The position numbers and the translations under genes were made by a program. From Heterodera schachtii (taxonomy: Eukaryota; Nematoda; Chromadorea; Rhabditida; Heteroderidae): a stretch of DNA of 64,000 bases. A model generated the notes under the pieces. That model had not been told where the DNA came from. It did not search any database and saw only the letters and a list, made by a program, of their open reading frames with translations. Where the stretch lies: positions 1,917,198 through 1,981,197 of the forward strand of contig SIJG01000013.1 in assembly GCA_023374025.1 (NCBI GenBank). Reading direction: 5' to 3'. Shown one piece after another: positions 45,066 through 56,670 of this stretch (its first letter is position 1; each line of letters opens with the position of its first letter).

Positions 45066-45369
45066 AAATGGCGCTAGTTGCAAAGAGGACATTTTGAATT
45101 TATCAAAAAGTAAATATAAAAGGGGGGAGGGACCCTTTTGGTTTGTAAAATTTTTAAATATATAGTCATGAATATTTATTACATGGGGTTCTTGGGGTCC
45201 ATAACCTCGAATTAGGTGTCAGATTCGTGTTCAGCGACCTCTAAAACCCCGGATAACAAATTTTCATGGTTTTTTATCACAAAAAAAAAATTTGCAAAAC
45301 AAAAGGGCCCCCCTTTTTGTTTTTGATAAATTCAAAAATGTAATGTCCTCTTTGCAACTAGCGCCATTT
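45066..45369. mobile_element. Palindromic MITE with GGCGCTAG ends
   Basis: AAATGGCGCTAGTTGCAAAG at the left end is exactly complemented at the right end (CTTTGCAACTAGCGCCATTT). Pairing continues through 'aggacatt' and 'aatttatcaaaaa' to a G/C run at each shoulder. The arms are about 85 bp. The centre includes 'aggtgtcagattcgtgttca' and 'gcgacctctaaaacccc', which closely resemble part of the otherwise different MITE at 51583-52021. No clean target duplication was found. The frame at 45292-45522 is not a gene. Confidence 0.85.
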
Positions 45370-45437
45370 AATTTTTTTCTCAAAAATTTCTCCCACCAAT
45401 TTCCTTCTCTTCTCTCACCAGACTCCCATTCTTACCA

Positions 45438-45556
45438 GTGCTTATTTAGTCCCGCCGGGACGGGGACTTACAAAATCGGGACCGGGATTTCAATTTTTCC
45501 AAAAACCGGGACCGGGACCTGAAAAAAGCGGGAATTCCCGTCCCAGTCCCGTGCTA
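45438..45556. repeat. GC-rich word island (GGGAC/GTCCC)
   Basis: From 'tagtcccgccgggacgggga' to 'cccgtcccagtcccgtgcta', the words GGGAC, CGGGACCGGGA and their complements fill about 115 bp. The right end on the minus strand starts TTAGCACGGGAC. Confidence 0.6.
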
Positions 45557-46140
45557 ATTTCTACCAAAAAGGCACATTTAATAAATTAAAAAATACAAAT
45601 TTATAAATTCCAGAATTTTTTAAGTTCATTTGATCAGTGATCGCGATCGCCCCGATATTATGATCATAAAAGTTGCTTATACCATTTGAACCACCAAGTA
45701 TTTAAAAATAAAGAATATTCGATCCTTTTAAATTTTCAAAAAAATAATGAATAATTTCTTTTGTCTAAAATTCATTAATTAGTGCAAGGCAAAAAATCGT
45801 TGAAGAAAACTAACTTCACATACTTTAGAAACCTGAATGAGTTTTCTAAAATACTTGCTTGTAAGTTTGATTTCTTAAAATATTTTGATCGTTTCGGCTG
45901 AAATATAAAAATAGAATTTTTGGTTGACTTTTATGCAAAACCGAGGAAGACTTTTCAAATTTATCAGTTTACAGATTTAACCAAAAAGAAGAATTTTATG
46001 AATTATTGGGTTATTTATTTATTATTCTTAAAGAAATATGTACATAAGCACGGGACCTCTCCAAATTGTGGCTTTTATGGCTAAGTTTTCATGAAATAAA
46101 AATAAATTTTTTATAAAAAAGGACATTATAAATTCAGTGT

Positions 46141-46220
46141 ATTAGCTCCCCACTTCCGCCGGTTGGGGAACATATGTCGGGGATCGTCGGGGAGGACTGG
46201 TAGGGATTGGAGTCGGGAGG
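46141..46220. repeat. GC-richer patch (GGGGA words)
   Basis: 'gttggggaacatatgtcggg', 'gatcgtcggggaggac' and 'gattggagtcgggaggtgg' repeat GTCGGG(G)A words. It is shorter and less regular than the other islands. Confidence 0.4.
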
Positions 46221-48690
46221 TGGAACGAGTCTTTCAGCATTTTAAAACAAATTTGAATACGGTCAAAATTTTCATTATTATAAAAAAAACTCTTTGGAAT
46301 TTTTCCGCTAAATATAAAATTTTTAAAATTATAAAATAAATTTGACAAAACTTGCACCGGAAAAATCGCCCTAATGCACAGCCAGATAAACCCTAAAGTT
46401 ATTTATCTTTTTTGAATTTGTCTGCTAATAGATTCTAAAATTATTGTCGCGGTACGTATTTTTTTTTTAAATCCGGTCTCTCAAAAAAGTAGGAAATAGC
46501 TTTATAAAAAAAACAAACTCAAAAAATATAAAAATTCTTTTCTAAATAAATTAACCAACATTATAATAATAATAATTCATTTATTTATTCAAAAATTTAA
46601 AATAATATACTGTATAATTTTAAATATTAATAAAATTAATTAATTGAATAATAGTTTAAAACGTTTATATGACCATAAAATATACATAATCATTAAAGAT
46701 GAAATCAAGAAAAACATTGTTTATAAAAAAATCCCCATGAAGTGGAAGCAGAAATGAGAAGATTTGTCGAGAGGTAAGTGTTTTTATTAAATTTTTATTC
46801 AATAAAAAAAATAAATCTTTTTATTTATTTCTTAAATCATTCGTAGTCATATTTTGAGACAAAATGATAATGAAAAAACTCTGAAAAGGCAAAAATAATA
46901 AACAGAAACAAATATAATTATTCATACAAATGAAATCATTGAAGACTTGAAAATTTCATTACAAATAAAACTCAATTCTGCGCTCTCAACGATTTGTTTG
47001 TAAAATTATTAAAAATAATTCAAATTCCTATTATGAAGAATGAAGCAGTTTGATTTTATATTAGTTGCTAATTCCTTTAAAATAAATAAAAAATGCTGAA
47101 TTTAGAATATATGACTAAAATAATATTAAATGGAAAAATAAGAAAGAATTTTTTAGGTAAAAAAATGAGGTAAAATAATAATGTAAACAATAAAATTCTA
47201 GCATAATAAACTTGAGAAAGTTTTAAATATCTTAATGTAAATCAAATAAAGAAAAATTAAAAAATGTAAATGTATAATTACAAAATAATTTAGGAAATTG
47301 AAATATAAATTTAAAAAATAAATAAATGGGAGTAAAAAAAATTCAGATCTATTCTAGAACGATTGAATAACTAAGCAACATTCATGAAACCCTTATTCAA
47401 TATTTGGGAAATTACATGCATTTAAGAATAAAATTTAATTATTGAAATAGAAAAATGATTTTCTATTAAATTAACAAGCAAAATATGGTGAGTTAATGAA
47501 AGTGAAAACATTTGTTGGATAAAATTAATATTATTTCGTGATTATTACTAAATAAATTAAAGATTAATCTTAAGGCGAATCTCGTTACGTTAAAAAGAAA
47601 TTAATAAAAATGATAAAAAATTAAGAATTTGGAAATAAATATGACAAATAATGGAAATGGATGAAAACAAACAATTTTTAATTAATGAAAAACAAAATAA
47701 AAAATAAAAACAATAGAAGAAATAATACAAAAATTGAAAAATTATAAAATTATTTTGACAAATTAAGAAAAGTGATTAAAAAATTAACATTTATAAAGGT
47801 AAAATTAATTGATAAAGTGACAATATTTAATTGTTTATAAACATCAATAATTAAGAAAAATCAAACTAAAATTGATACATACAAAATATAATTCGTTACT
47901 TTAATGGAACTTCATTTGACACAAAATTTCAAGCGCGAAAAAATTCTTAGCAAAAAGGTAAAAACAAAAATTCTCTGAAATTAATTTCATATTATTAAGG
48001 ATAAAATAATTGATCAAATGAGCGAATTACGAGCGCCGTATCGATTAAATTATAACATCTTATCAGCAATAGAAAATATCTGTTGGAATGAGTAAAAATG
48101 GAATATTTCTTAAAGATATTAATACTTCATCAAATTTTATAATTAAGACATTCGAAAATGAATAATGTAATATTGTGTATGAAGTTCGGATCGAGAACGC
48201 GATTGTCAATCTTATCATGAAGAAAATGTGAGATTTTGGGTAGACCTTCAAAAAGGAGGAGTACTAATTCATTTTAAAATGAAATTTTAAATTTAAAAGA
48301 AAACAATTTTAATAATGAGAACTTGCTTATAACATTAGTCAAACATCTTATGAACTAAAAATTATATTAATTAATCAAAATAACTAAAAGCAAAAAATTA
48401 TTTAATGAATGGATTAAAGTAAAATAATTCTTAAACATTTAAACTCAAAATTATTAATTTATTTAACAAATCTATTAACAAAGAAAACACAAAAACAAAA
48501 GAAAAAAATTTGGACAGTGATTAAGAGTCTGGTGCTTTACACCGAGTGAGAGCAAGGTAAATTTAATTATTTGAAAATAGAAACAACAAAAAGAAGATGT
48601 ATAAAAACAAACCAATTTCTGGACTTATAGTAAAAAAATATTAAATAATTACATTAAAATTTATTTATTAAAACAATTAAAAATAAAAAC
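46221..48690. other. Long A/T-rich stretch
   Basis: No gene seen. A tRNA-Lys-like fragment lies at its end (48515-48557). The rest is low-complexity A/T. Confidence 0.45.
48515..48557 (-). repeat. tRNA-Lys-like fragment, dispersed copy
   Basis: On the minus strand 'ctctcactcggtgtaaagca' followed by CCAGACTCTTAATCACTG gives a D-arm and an anticodon arm with CTCTTAA in the loop. The acceptor and T arms are missing. Confidence 0.6.
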
Positions 48691-48839
48691 TAAAAAACTA
48701 AAGAAAACTAACAAACTGATTTTCTATTTCTTCTCTTTTATTTAAATAGCTAATAAATATTTTTACTCAAAACCAAAAAACATTTAATTAAATGAATTTA
48801 TTAAAAAAATTTTGTATTTACATATATTAGAAAAATAAA

Positions 48840-49930
48840 ATTACAATTTTTGAAAAATCGTAGACTAAAATTATACATAAGTAGGTTTAATTACCCACAA
48901 AGTTCTTTCTAACTGTACAAGAGAAATTAATCTCAATCCAAATTGAAATAATTAGATAACGAAAAAATATATAATAAAAAATGAGGGTCGGGGTCGTTTT
49001 CGTACGGGCCGTTTTCGTACGAGCGCAAGTTTTTGGCTATAACTTTTTTCTTTGCCAACCCAATCCAACATTTTTGGTATCATTCGATAGCCCTATGTAT
49101 CCTCTATTAGCCTGCAGAATTTCGAAAAATTTCGTTAAGGTTCAAAAAAGTTATGGCCAGAAGAATTCAAAAAACCGGATTCTCGAAAATTTTTTGCCGT
49201 AACTTTTTTGAACCTTAACGAAATTTTTCTTTATTTCGCAGGCTAATAGAGGATACATAGGGCTATCGAATGATACCAAAAATGTTGGATTTGGTTGGCA
49301 AAGAAAAAAGTTACAGAAAAAAACTTGCGCTCGTACGAAAACGGCCCGTACGAAAACGGCCTGGTCCGAAAAAATGAAAATAGAAAAGGGAAAAGAGTAA
49401 ATGAAATTGCAACAAAATGCCATAAAATAAAAAAAAGAAGATAAAAATAAATATGAAACCCCTTTATATAAATAAATTCTCTTAGTAAATATATAGTAAC
49501 TTACGCTGGTGAATAATTTAATTTTATGAAAAAATAATAGTAAATTAGTGAAAAAAGAAAGAAAGATAAAAAAAAAAGTCCTTTAAAATTTAATTTTAAA
49601 GTACTGAAAAAAAAGAAAACCCAAGGAACTGAAATCAAAGTAAAAATGTAAAGTTATCTGAATGATAAAGCGGCAGGTGTCGTTAGTGCAAGTCGACGGA
49701 AGTTGACTATGGTTTTTCAACTAAATTCTTTAAAAAATTCATTAAAATACAAAATAGCAGCGAAAAAACAAATCAGCAAAAATAGTCAAATAGTATCTCT
49801 AAAGCAATGTTATTTAAATGCCCAAAAATGGGTTTATCCATGAATTTTTTCACATAAAATTTCGGCATTTTAAATTTTACATTGAACACAAAATTTTGTT
49901 TTTACTGCGCTGTTTTTCAATTTTAGCATT
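48840..49930. repeat. Repeats S and R, with an exact SL1-like 14-mer
   Basis: GGTTTAATTACCCA lies at 48884-48897, and 'cacaaagttctttcta' follows. After the inserted palindrome (48985-49368) the unit resumes with 'gaaaagggaaaagagtaaat' and 'agtaacttacgctggtgaat'. It ends with 'gataaagcggcaggtgtcgt' and 'tgggtttatccatga'. The equivalent uninterrupted sequence is at 62570-62880. Confidence 0.75.
48985..49368. mobile_element. Palindromic MITE with 9-bp target duplication
   Basis: Arms of about 163 bp (48995-49157, 49196-49358) flank a 38-bp loop. The outermost shared block is CGTTTTCGTACGGGCC, and further in come CGTACGAGCGCAAGTTTTT, 'tttggtatcattcgatag' and 'cctatgtatcctctatta'. AAAAAATGA is present on both sides (48976-48984, 49369-49377). 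The repeat copy at 62680-62735 shows the same surroundings without the element. Long inverted repeats with a 9-bp duplication fit a Mutator-type MITE. The mirrored frames at 48981 and 49151 are translations of the two arms. Confidence 0.9.
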
Positions 49931-50299
49931 ACGCTAACTTGCTTTTCAAACCAAAAATTAAAACAATAAAAGGAAAAATAATATCAAATTAGTATTTAAG
50001 GCAGAGTTGAAACTAAATTCCACAGTTTTCATAAAATTAGTTTAATGATAAAAGATGCACTTTTAGCACCAAAAATTTCATATTGTGTAGGATATAGGAC
50101 TTAATAGCCATCAAAAAAACCCGAATTGACGTTTAGGTCCTAAGTGTTTCAAATTTAGGAGATTCTGGAGCTTCTATACGACACTTTCTGAGCCATAGTT
50201 TGACCATATACTTTTGTCGCATACTGTCGAGTACACTAAAAATTATGATTACTTTTGCTTATTAAAAAAAAATATTTTTTTTTTCCAAAAAATGTCCGC
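49931..50299. other. A/T-rich stretch
   Basis: No gene seen. 50130-50235 is of higher complexity ('gagattctggagcttctata') but has no open frame. Confidence 0.4.
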
Positions 50300-51130
50300 A
50301 AATTGGGCGCAAAACTGGTCTAACCGAAACCCAGTGAACCAGAAAGATCAACGTTGACCATCGATAAGTGAAAAATTTTTAAATTAAAATATCGAAAGTG
50401 ATTGCAATAAGGTAAATATGTATAAGCAATTAATATAATTTGCCAGATTAAAAATTCAGATATATCAAACGAATACAATAATTACTAACTGGAACGGACA
50501 TTTTTTGCCGACTCGTGACAGTAATTGAAAAAAAATTGTTATATTATAAAACATAACAAAGCGAGCTAATATAAAATAATAAAAAATTTGGAAAAAGATT
50601 CAACATATACAAGGAAAATTTATCAAAATACAAATATAAACAACATTCATATTTATCGAAATAAGTATATAAATAAAAAAAATAGAAAGAATAAAAACAA
50701 ATTGAAATAAAATGCCATAAACTTAGAAAATAAATAATATGAAACCTTTTTATTATTGAAATGATAATTAAAATTGAAGAATTGTTCAACAATAAGCAAA
50801 CTTGAAAAAAAAAGAATATTCATTTAAATATTAAAAAAAGGAAATTTGCCAAAAAAAAAAATAATGCATATCAAAATAAACTTTTATAGTAGGTTTAATA
50901 ATTCATACATTTTAACCAATGTTATAATTGGCATCGAACCGCTTTGAAAATGATTTCATTCGGGAAAAAAACGAGAAATATTATGACACGGCAAAAAGCA
51001 CATTTTTCTCTTTTCTTTTAAAAATATAAAAAATAATAATTAGCGTTAAGAAACCAAAGGTCGAAGATTATGAATAAATTATAAATTTTTGCACCTAATA
51101 AAGATGTTAAAAATAATTACCCGTTTATAC
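50300..51130. repeat. Repeat S copy 2 and a tRNA-SINE-like unit tail
   Basis: 50300-50760 parallels 40560-41110 (see its markers). 50925-51130 parallels the units at 34925 and 35245 ('ccgctttgaaaatg', 'acgagaaatattatgacacg', 'gtcgaagattatgaataaat'). Confidence 0.65.
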
Positions 51131-51297
51131 AGTAAATTTTTGTTGATTTTTACAAAATAAAAATGCCACATTGGCAATTCATAACAATCATCAAAGAATG
51201 TATTTTATATGAAATTTTTTAAAAATTATTCTTTAAACGAAATAATTTAAATAGAGAGAAACAATAAAATTTCTCATAAAATGGAAAGTAAAATTAG

Positions 51298-52258
51298 CAG
51301 GGATGCCAAAAATATGCAAATGCATATTATTTTTTTTCCTGGATTCTAGGTAGTCTAATTAGTATAGAAAACATCTTCTTTTTGGTATTTGCGTATAAAA
51401 ATCGGTACTTTTATTTGCATATTTTTGCATATTTTGGCTTTTTCTGCATATTTCATGCATATTTAGCCATTTTTTGTACATATTTTCACTTTTTGCATAT
51501 TTTGCCATTTTTCGTCAAATATTTCCGATTTGAATATCCCTTAGTAAAAAAATTTGATTATGACTAAAATTAAATCCAAATCTGGTAATACTGTCGATGG
51601 TAGCCCCCCTTTTTTGAAATTTTTTTTTTGTTTTTAAAAGATATGAAAGCATGTTTCCTAGGGGTTTCAGGGTCTCTGATCAAGAATCCGGCATCAATTT
51701 CGGCCAATTTTGAACCCCGAACCTGAATTCGAACAAAAGTTCGAAAATTCATTTTTTAAACTGTATTTTTAGTTCAAAACCGGCTAAATACGCGGAATAA
51801 ATCAGGAACTCATTAATACTTCAATTTTTGGATCAAAAATCTGCAATTCTAAAAATTTGAATTTTCGAGCTTTTGTTCGAATTCAGGTCCGGGGTTCGAA
51901 ATTGGTCGAAATAGGTGCCGGATTCGTGATCAGCGACCCGCAAAACCTTAGGAAACATGCTTTCTTTGAAAACAAAAATAAATTTTTTCAAAAAGGGGGG
52001 CTACCATCGACAGTATTACCACAAATCTTAATGGATGCGCGAGTGGGTCAACAGTGAGCTTCACTGCCAAAAATCTTGAGAAATTTTTGATTTGCAATTG
52101 TAAAAATAACCGAAAAAATTATGAGAAAGAAAATATTTAAATTAATTTTATACCCCTAATTTTCAAGTTTTGTGCATTTTTGGTGCATATTTCACGATTT
52201 TATTTGCATATTTATGCGCATATTTTGGCCATTTTCGTGCATATTTTTGGCATCCCTG
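51298..52258. mobile_element. hAT-like MITE carrying a nested insertion
   Basis: The terminal inverted repeats CAGGGATGCCAAAAATATGC are perfect at both ends (the right end ends GGCATCCCTG at 52258). The flanking octamers AAAATTAG and CAAATTAG differ at one base. CAGGG ends and an 8-bp duplication are hAT traits. Without the nested piece (51583-52021) the element is about 515 bp, in line with the older copy at 14574-15072. It has no coding capacity. Confidence 0.85.
51583..52021. mobile_element. Nested palindromic MITE with TGGTAATACTG ends
   Basis: TGGTAATACTGTCGATGGTA and its exact complement close the element, with arms of about 168 bp that pair through GCCCCCC, 'catgtttcctaggg', 'aatccggca' and 'gaattcgaacaaaa'. 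CAAATC is present on both sides (51577-51582, 52022-52027). In the related MITE at 14574 the target reads 'ccaaatctgaatgg' uninterrupted. This is therefore a true insertion with a duplication of at least 6 bp. It has no coding capacity. Confidence 0.92.
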
Positions 52259-52479
52259 CAAATTAGGAAAAAAAATACTTGAAAGTTAATTTAAATTTTT
52301 TAAAAAATGATTGTAATTAATGCATTATAAATCTCAATTTTAATTTTAAAAAATTCATAAACAAATCTAATTATAAACAAATGAAACTTAAAACAAATTT
52401 TATACTTGGCGAGTATAAAAATTTTATGAATAATAAATCCATTCTTTTATGGATGGAATGATAGACAGCAATTATTTGC

Positions 52480-53290
52480 ATTGCTAAAGAATATAAATAA
52501 AAAATATTTTTAACTGAATTTTCAACATCGGACTCTCATCCTTTGGTTAATTCTTTGGCAATTGGCTGCTAAGAGGCCAATAAAATGAAACAATATATTT
52601 TAATAACTTTTTAAAATATCATTTATGAGGTCTAAAAGTTATGCATGGAAAATCAAAATTTTTTGGCCTTTTTTGGCCTAACATTCATGAAATACGAAGT
52701 CATTTTTTAAATAAGTGCATCAAATAATAGAAAAAGTGTAAAAAGCAAATAAAATTCCGATTATTTTAAAAAACGCAAAAAGGAGAGAAGAGAAAAATTT
52801 ATGATTGAACCGCTAAAAATTAATTGTATACTTAAAACTTAATTAACAGACAATTAAATGTGTAAAATATTTGGTCGTTTTGAAAAGGATCTAAATCATA
52901 ATACTATAAGAGCATGCTATAAAAATAAATTCTTTAGAAAATATTTAATTATAAAAGCAAAAATATGATTTTTTAAATTCTCTACCAATTTTGATCATGC
53001 TCTTTATTTAAAAATAAATGAGTTTATAATTTACACAAAAATACCAAAAATTGCATAAATTAATTCATGTAAAACCTATTATGCCCGTACTTATTTTTTA
53101 ACAAAATCATTTCGATGATATAGTTAAAAATTTACATTCGCTCCACATCGCGAGGAAGAACACGTCTTACATATCGATTTTTAATAATGATAATGAATTG
53201 AAAATGCTTAAATTATATAAAAACGAATACAAAAGAAAATCAACTGACATTACATATTTAGTACCAATTCGGCAACAACAAAGAATAAAA
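52480..53290. repeat. Repeat E, third copy
   Basis: It parallels 43330-44100, with an extra 230 bp between 'ggactctcatcc' and 'accgctaaaaatta'. Confidence 0.7.
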
Positions 53291-54503
53291 AATTGCAAAA
53301 TAATTGAGAAAAGAAAATTAGACGTCACAGCGAGAAAGGATTAAACAAATGTTAAATTAATAAAAAAATATAATCAAAAATATAAATTTTTAAACGAAAT
53401 ATTTAAATATGTAAAGTCTTAAAATTGAATATTAAATGAATTTGTATATATACTTAACCAAAGAGATTTTATAATTCGGCCGGAATCAAAAAAGCCATAC
53501 TTGAAATTAAAAACAATCAGTTTGATATATAACAAGTATCAAATAAATGTAACAATGAATTAATACGAACATAAGATAAAAATTGTATTACTTTCTTAAG
53601 TTTTATAATTAAGAGAATATAATTAAGAAGAGATCAACTAGTAAGTAAATATTTATTAAATTTTTTATTATTAATTGAATGTATTTCCTATAAAATATCA
53701 ATTTATTAAATTAATGATCATCAGTTTGTTGAAAAAACAAAATTATGTAAAAAACATGATTTTGAAAATTTTTTATATTAAATTAATTTCCGAAACTTAA
53801 ATATATACAAATGTAAATTATAGCATAGCCTAAATATGAGAAACCTATCTTTGAAATTGCCGCTCCACCTGCTTAAATTGAAATTCTAATTTAATAAATA
53901 AATTTTATAAATAAGAAAAATTAAAAAATATTTATTTTATTATAAAAATAAAAATAGATTACTTCTAAATTAATTGAAAACAATAAATAAAATCATTTCA
54001 TTTTATTTAAAAAATTAATTTCAAAAACCAAAATAAAGACTAATCATTTCAATTATAGTTTCATAAATAAATTATATTTTAGTGTAGAAGTAATGAAAAA
54101 AGTATAAATTACAATTCAATAAAACTTAAATTAATTGTTTGTATTATTTGCTTAGATTTGTCTGCCAAATTATGCGTTTATATTTAAACCAAGAAATAAT
54201 AATTTATCACAATATTAATTAAAGAATTAAATATGACAACATTATATTAAATTCGAAAATAATAATTCCAAATTAACATTTTGAATAATAATAAATCACA
54301 AAATTTAATAAAATAAAATATTAATTTTAGAATAAAAAGGAATTTACATTTAGCATATGGCTTTCTTATATACACATTATTAATTCAAATAAAATATATC
54401 ACAATCTAAAAAGAGAAGGGAATAGATAACAAATAAAAGCATTGATAAAATTTACTTGATGAAAGAGTTTTATTTTTTCCAAATAAACTAAAAATATTTT
54501 ATC
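53291..54503. other. A/T-rich stretch
   Basis: Low-complexity A/T with no gene or shared repeat recognised. Confidence 0.45.
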
Positions 54504-55170
54504 AAATTGAAAGAAAGATCGGGAAAGTGTCAAGTGACACTTCACAGTTATGATGTCGAAATAGTCTACAGACCAGGGAAAAAGAACAAGGGAGCAGATC
54601 TTCTTTCGTATATAATATAACTAAATTGATAAATAAATATATAATAAAAAAATTTAATTCAATCTTCTTTCGATATATAATATAACGGGAATTGAAAATA
54701 AAAAGGAAAAAAAATAAAATAATTCGAAAGTAAGAAAATCGTAAAATTTTAAGTCTAGGCAACCCAAAAAAAAATCGAAGACAACAGCATTTTTATTTTA
54801 TAATCGAACTGATTAATGAGTAACACAAAGTCAAGGAATTAGCATAAATTTTTATATTTTGGAAAACGGAAAATACCCAAAAGATATTTTTAAATTGAAA
54901 CTGGTCATGTCAGATTTATTAATCAAGGTGAAATTTATTATAAAAAAGGAAAAGGAAATTCGGACTAACCAATATATTAATAACATTCATTTTAACAGAC
55001 AGCATTTTTCACGGAATACGTGAAGAGGGTCACTTTGCTAACTATATTAAAAAAAAGTTATTATAAATTTGCAGAAATGAGAATATGCTATATATTAATT
55101 ACCCTGTCAATGCCGAGAAATCCTCAAGAAATTTATAAAATTTGCCAGAAGAGTTACCCAAACTATGAAC
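54504..55170 (+). pseudogene. Decayed Ty3/gypsy pol remnant (RNase H end to integrase start)
   Basis: 54504-54620 reads ...KCQVTLHSYDVEIVYRPGKK then NKGADLLS before a stop. This is the well-known end of the Ty3/gypsy RNase H region (Y-D-x-E-I-V-Y-R-x-G-K-x-N-x-x-A-D-x-L-S). Further on, 54905-54965 reads FINQGEIYYKKGKGNSD, like the linker before the integrase. 54998-55075 reads TDSIFHGIREEGHFANYIKK, shifting frame to YYKFAEM, comparable to the H-x-x-x-GH...YYWP stretch of the integrase zinc-binding domain. The pieces are in the right order but are broken by stops and at least one frameshift, and no LTRs were found. It is a dead fragment of a retrotransposon. Confidence 0.7.
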
Positions 55171-55200
55171 TTAAAGTATTATATAATATCACCTTAAAAC

Positions 55201-55377
55201 AACGAAGCGCAAGTTCCGTTAACCAAACTAACGGAAATAATTAACAAATTTATTGAGTATAATCGCAAAATCATAGAAATTGAAGGCAAAAAATTTAAAA
55301 CAATAAACAGAAATGTTATTTATTGGCAAAAACAAAAAGAAAGTGGAAAATTTGCACATATGGTGATGAAAAGATAA
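55201..55377 (+). pseudogene. Short coding-like remnant after the gypsy fragment
   Basis: A 58-codon open stretch reads NEAQVPLTKLTEIINKFIEY followed by NRKIIEIEGKKFKTINRNVI and ends in a stop. It has no start codon. It follows the gypsy pieces in the same orientation and may be the decayed continuation of that element, but I recognise no motif. Confidence 0.3.
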
Positions 55378-55960
55378 TGAATGAACAAATTATAAAAAAT
55401 AAATGAATAGTCCAAATAATTTGATCCATAAAAATAGTAAGAAAAAAATAATTTAATCAAAAAAAAAAACAATAAAATTCAATAAAGTAAAAAGAAGAAT
55501 ATAAATAAGCTAAAATTAAAAAATAAAACTATGCAATTAACAAGCATTTTAAATTTACAGCAGTTTAAACAAATAATTTTATTAAAAATAAAATGACAAT
55601 AAATTTCATTTATAAATATAAAAGAAACGAAAAGACAACAAAAAAAACTCTTTGAATGCAAACTTGTAATATTACTTTAAAATAAAAAATAAATGTTAAA
55701 AAAAGCAGAATTATATTAAAACACTAAATAATTTGAATAAATTATAAAAAAATTGATTTAATATTGCATGGCGAAAACTGACCGATATCCGAAGTTAATT
55801 AGCATAAGAAATTCATGTCATTTTTATCATAAAATAATAAAAATACGGTAATCTTAACAGAAAATGGATCTTATTATATCATTGAACACCATAATAATCG
55901 CCACTTATTAACAAAATTTCGATTTTGAGCTAATTTTTTTAAAGAAAATTAAGGATTTTA
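55378..55960. other. A/T-rich stretch
   Basis: No gene seen. Confidence 0.45.
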
Positions 55961-56060
55961 GGGTCCGCAGTGCCGATAGGAGTCGTCGGGAGAAAATTGA
56001 TATGTTGGCCGTATATTTAGCAGATTTTCATCAAAAATCCTAATTTTTAGATTTTTGGAA
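55961..56060 (+). repeat. GC hairpin repeat, degenerate copy
   Basis: 'ccgcagtgccgataggagtc' keeps the GTGCCGATAGG core, and the tail 'agattttcatcaaaaatcct' is recognisable. The stem is broken at several positions. Confidence 0.55.
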
Positions 56061-56319
56061 AAAAATTGATAATTTTCTGGGTTTTCGGAAAAATTTTTCA
56101 AAATTTTTTGGAATCTATTTATAATGCAATGAATGGTTACCAAAATTCAGACCCTTTTTCGATCACAAGAAGCAAACTTATTGAAATTCTAACCAAACTT
56201 AATTGGCTCACAAATAAAATTTAAAACTCTCCAAATTCAAATGAAAATTCAAAAGAAAATAAAAATCCTTTAAAAAACAAAATGAAAAATTACAATGCTG
56301 TTTATGTATTTTTTCATGA

Positions 56320-56670
56320 AAGAGAGAAAAAAATTTGGATATTGGAAAAAATTATGATTTATTATACCTTCGAAAACGAAAAAATATATATAACTTAAAA
56401 ATTAAATTCACTAAAAATAACATATGTCAACTGTCAAATTTCAATAAATATTTAAAAGGGAGAACTACAATTAATACCGAAAACAAATATGATACTGAAT
56501 ACAATTTTCATTTATTTGGTGAACAAAGGGCAAAGCATATTTTTGGAGGAATGAATATTGAAGTGAATGAAGCTAACTTTGAATACTATTATCTATTTAT
56601 TATCAGAAATATATTGGTGATTAAACAGACTAAATTTAAAACTTTTGTCAAGAAATTCAATTATTATTAA
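56320..56670 (+). CDS. Hypothetical open frame, 116 codons without ATG at its start
   Basis: The longest uninterrupted frame in the window. It includes GRTTINTENKYDTEYNFHLF and GEQRAKHIFGGMNIEVNEAN followed by FEYYYLFIIRNILVI. The middle part (about 56450-56600) has a balanced residue mix that looks like real protein. The ends are lysine- and asparagine-rich, as any A/T-rich frame would be. The first ATG in frame is well inside. A TTATTATCAG acceptor-like site is at 56603-56612. It may be an internal exon or remnant. No family is recognised. Confidence 0.25.
   Translation, partial: KREKNLDIGKNYDLLYLRKRKNIYNLKIKFTKNNICQLSNFNKYLKGRTTINTENKYDTEYNFHLFGEQRAKHIFGGMNIEVNEANFEYYYLFIIRNILVIKQTKFKTFVKKFNYY

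Noticed and set aside
48981..49423. Two similar 73- and 90-codon frames on opposite strands (VFVRAVFVRAQVF...)
   Set aside because: They are the two arms of one palindromic MITE translated in both directions. Their similarity is due to the inverted repeat, not to a gene family.
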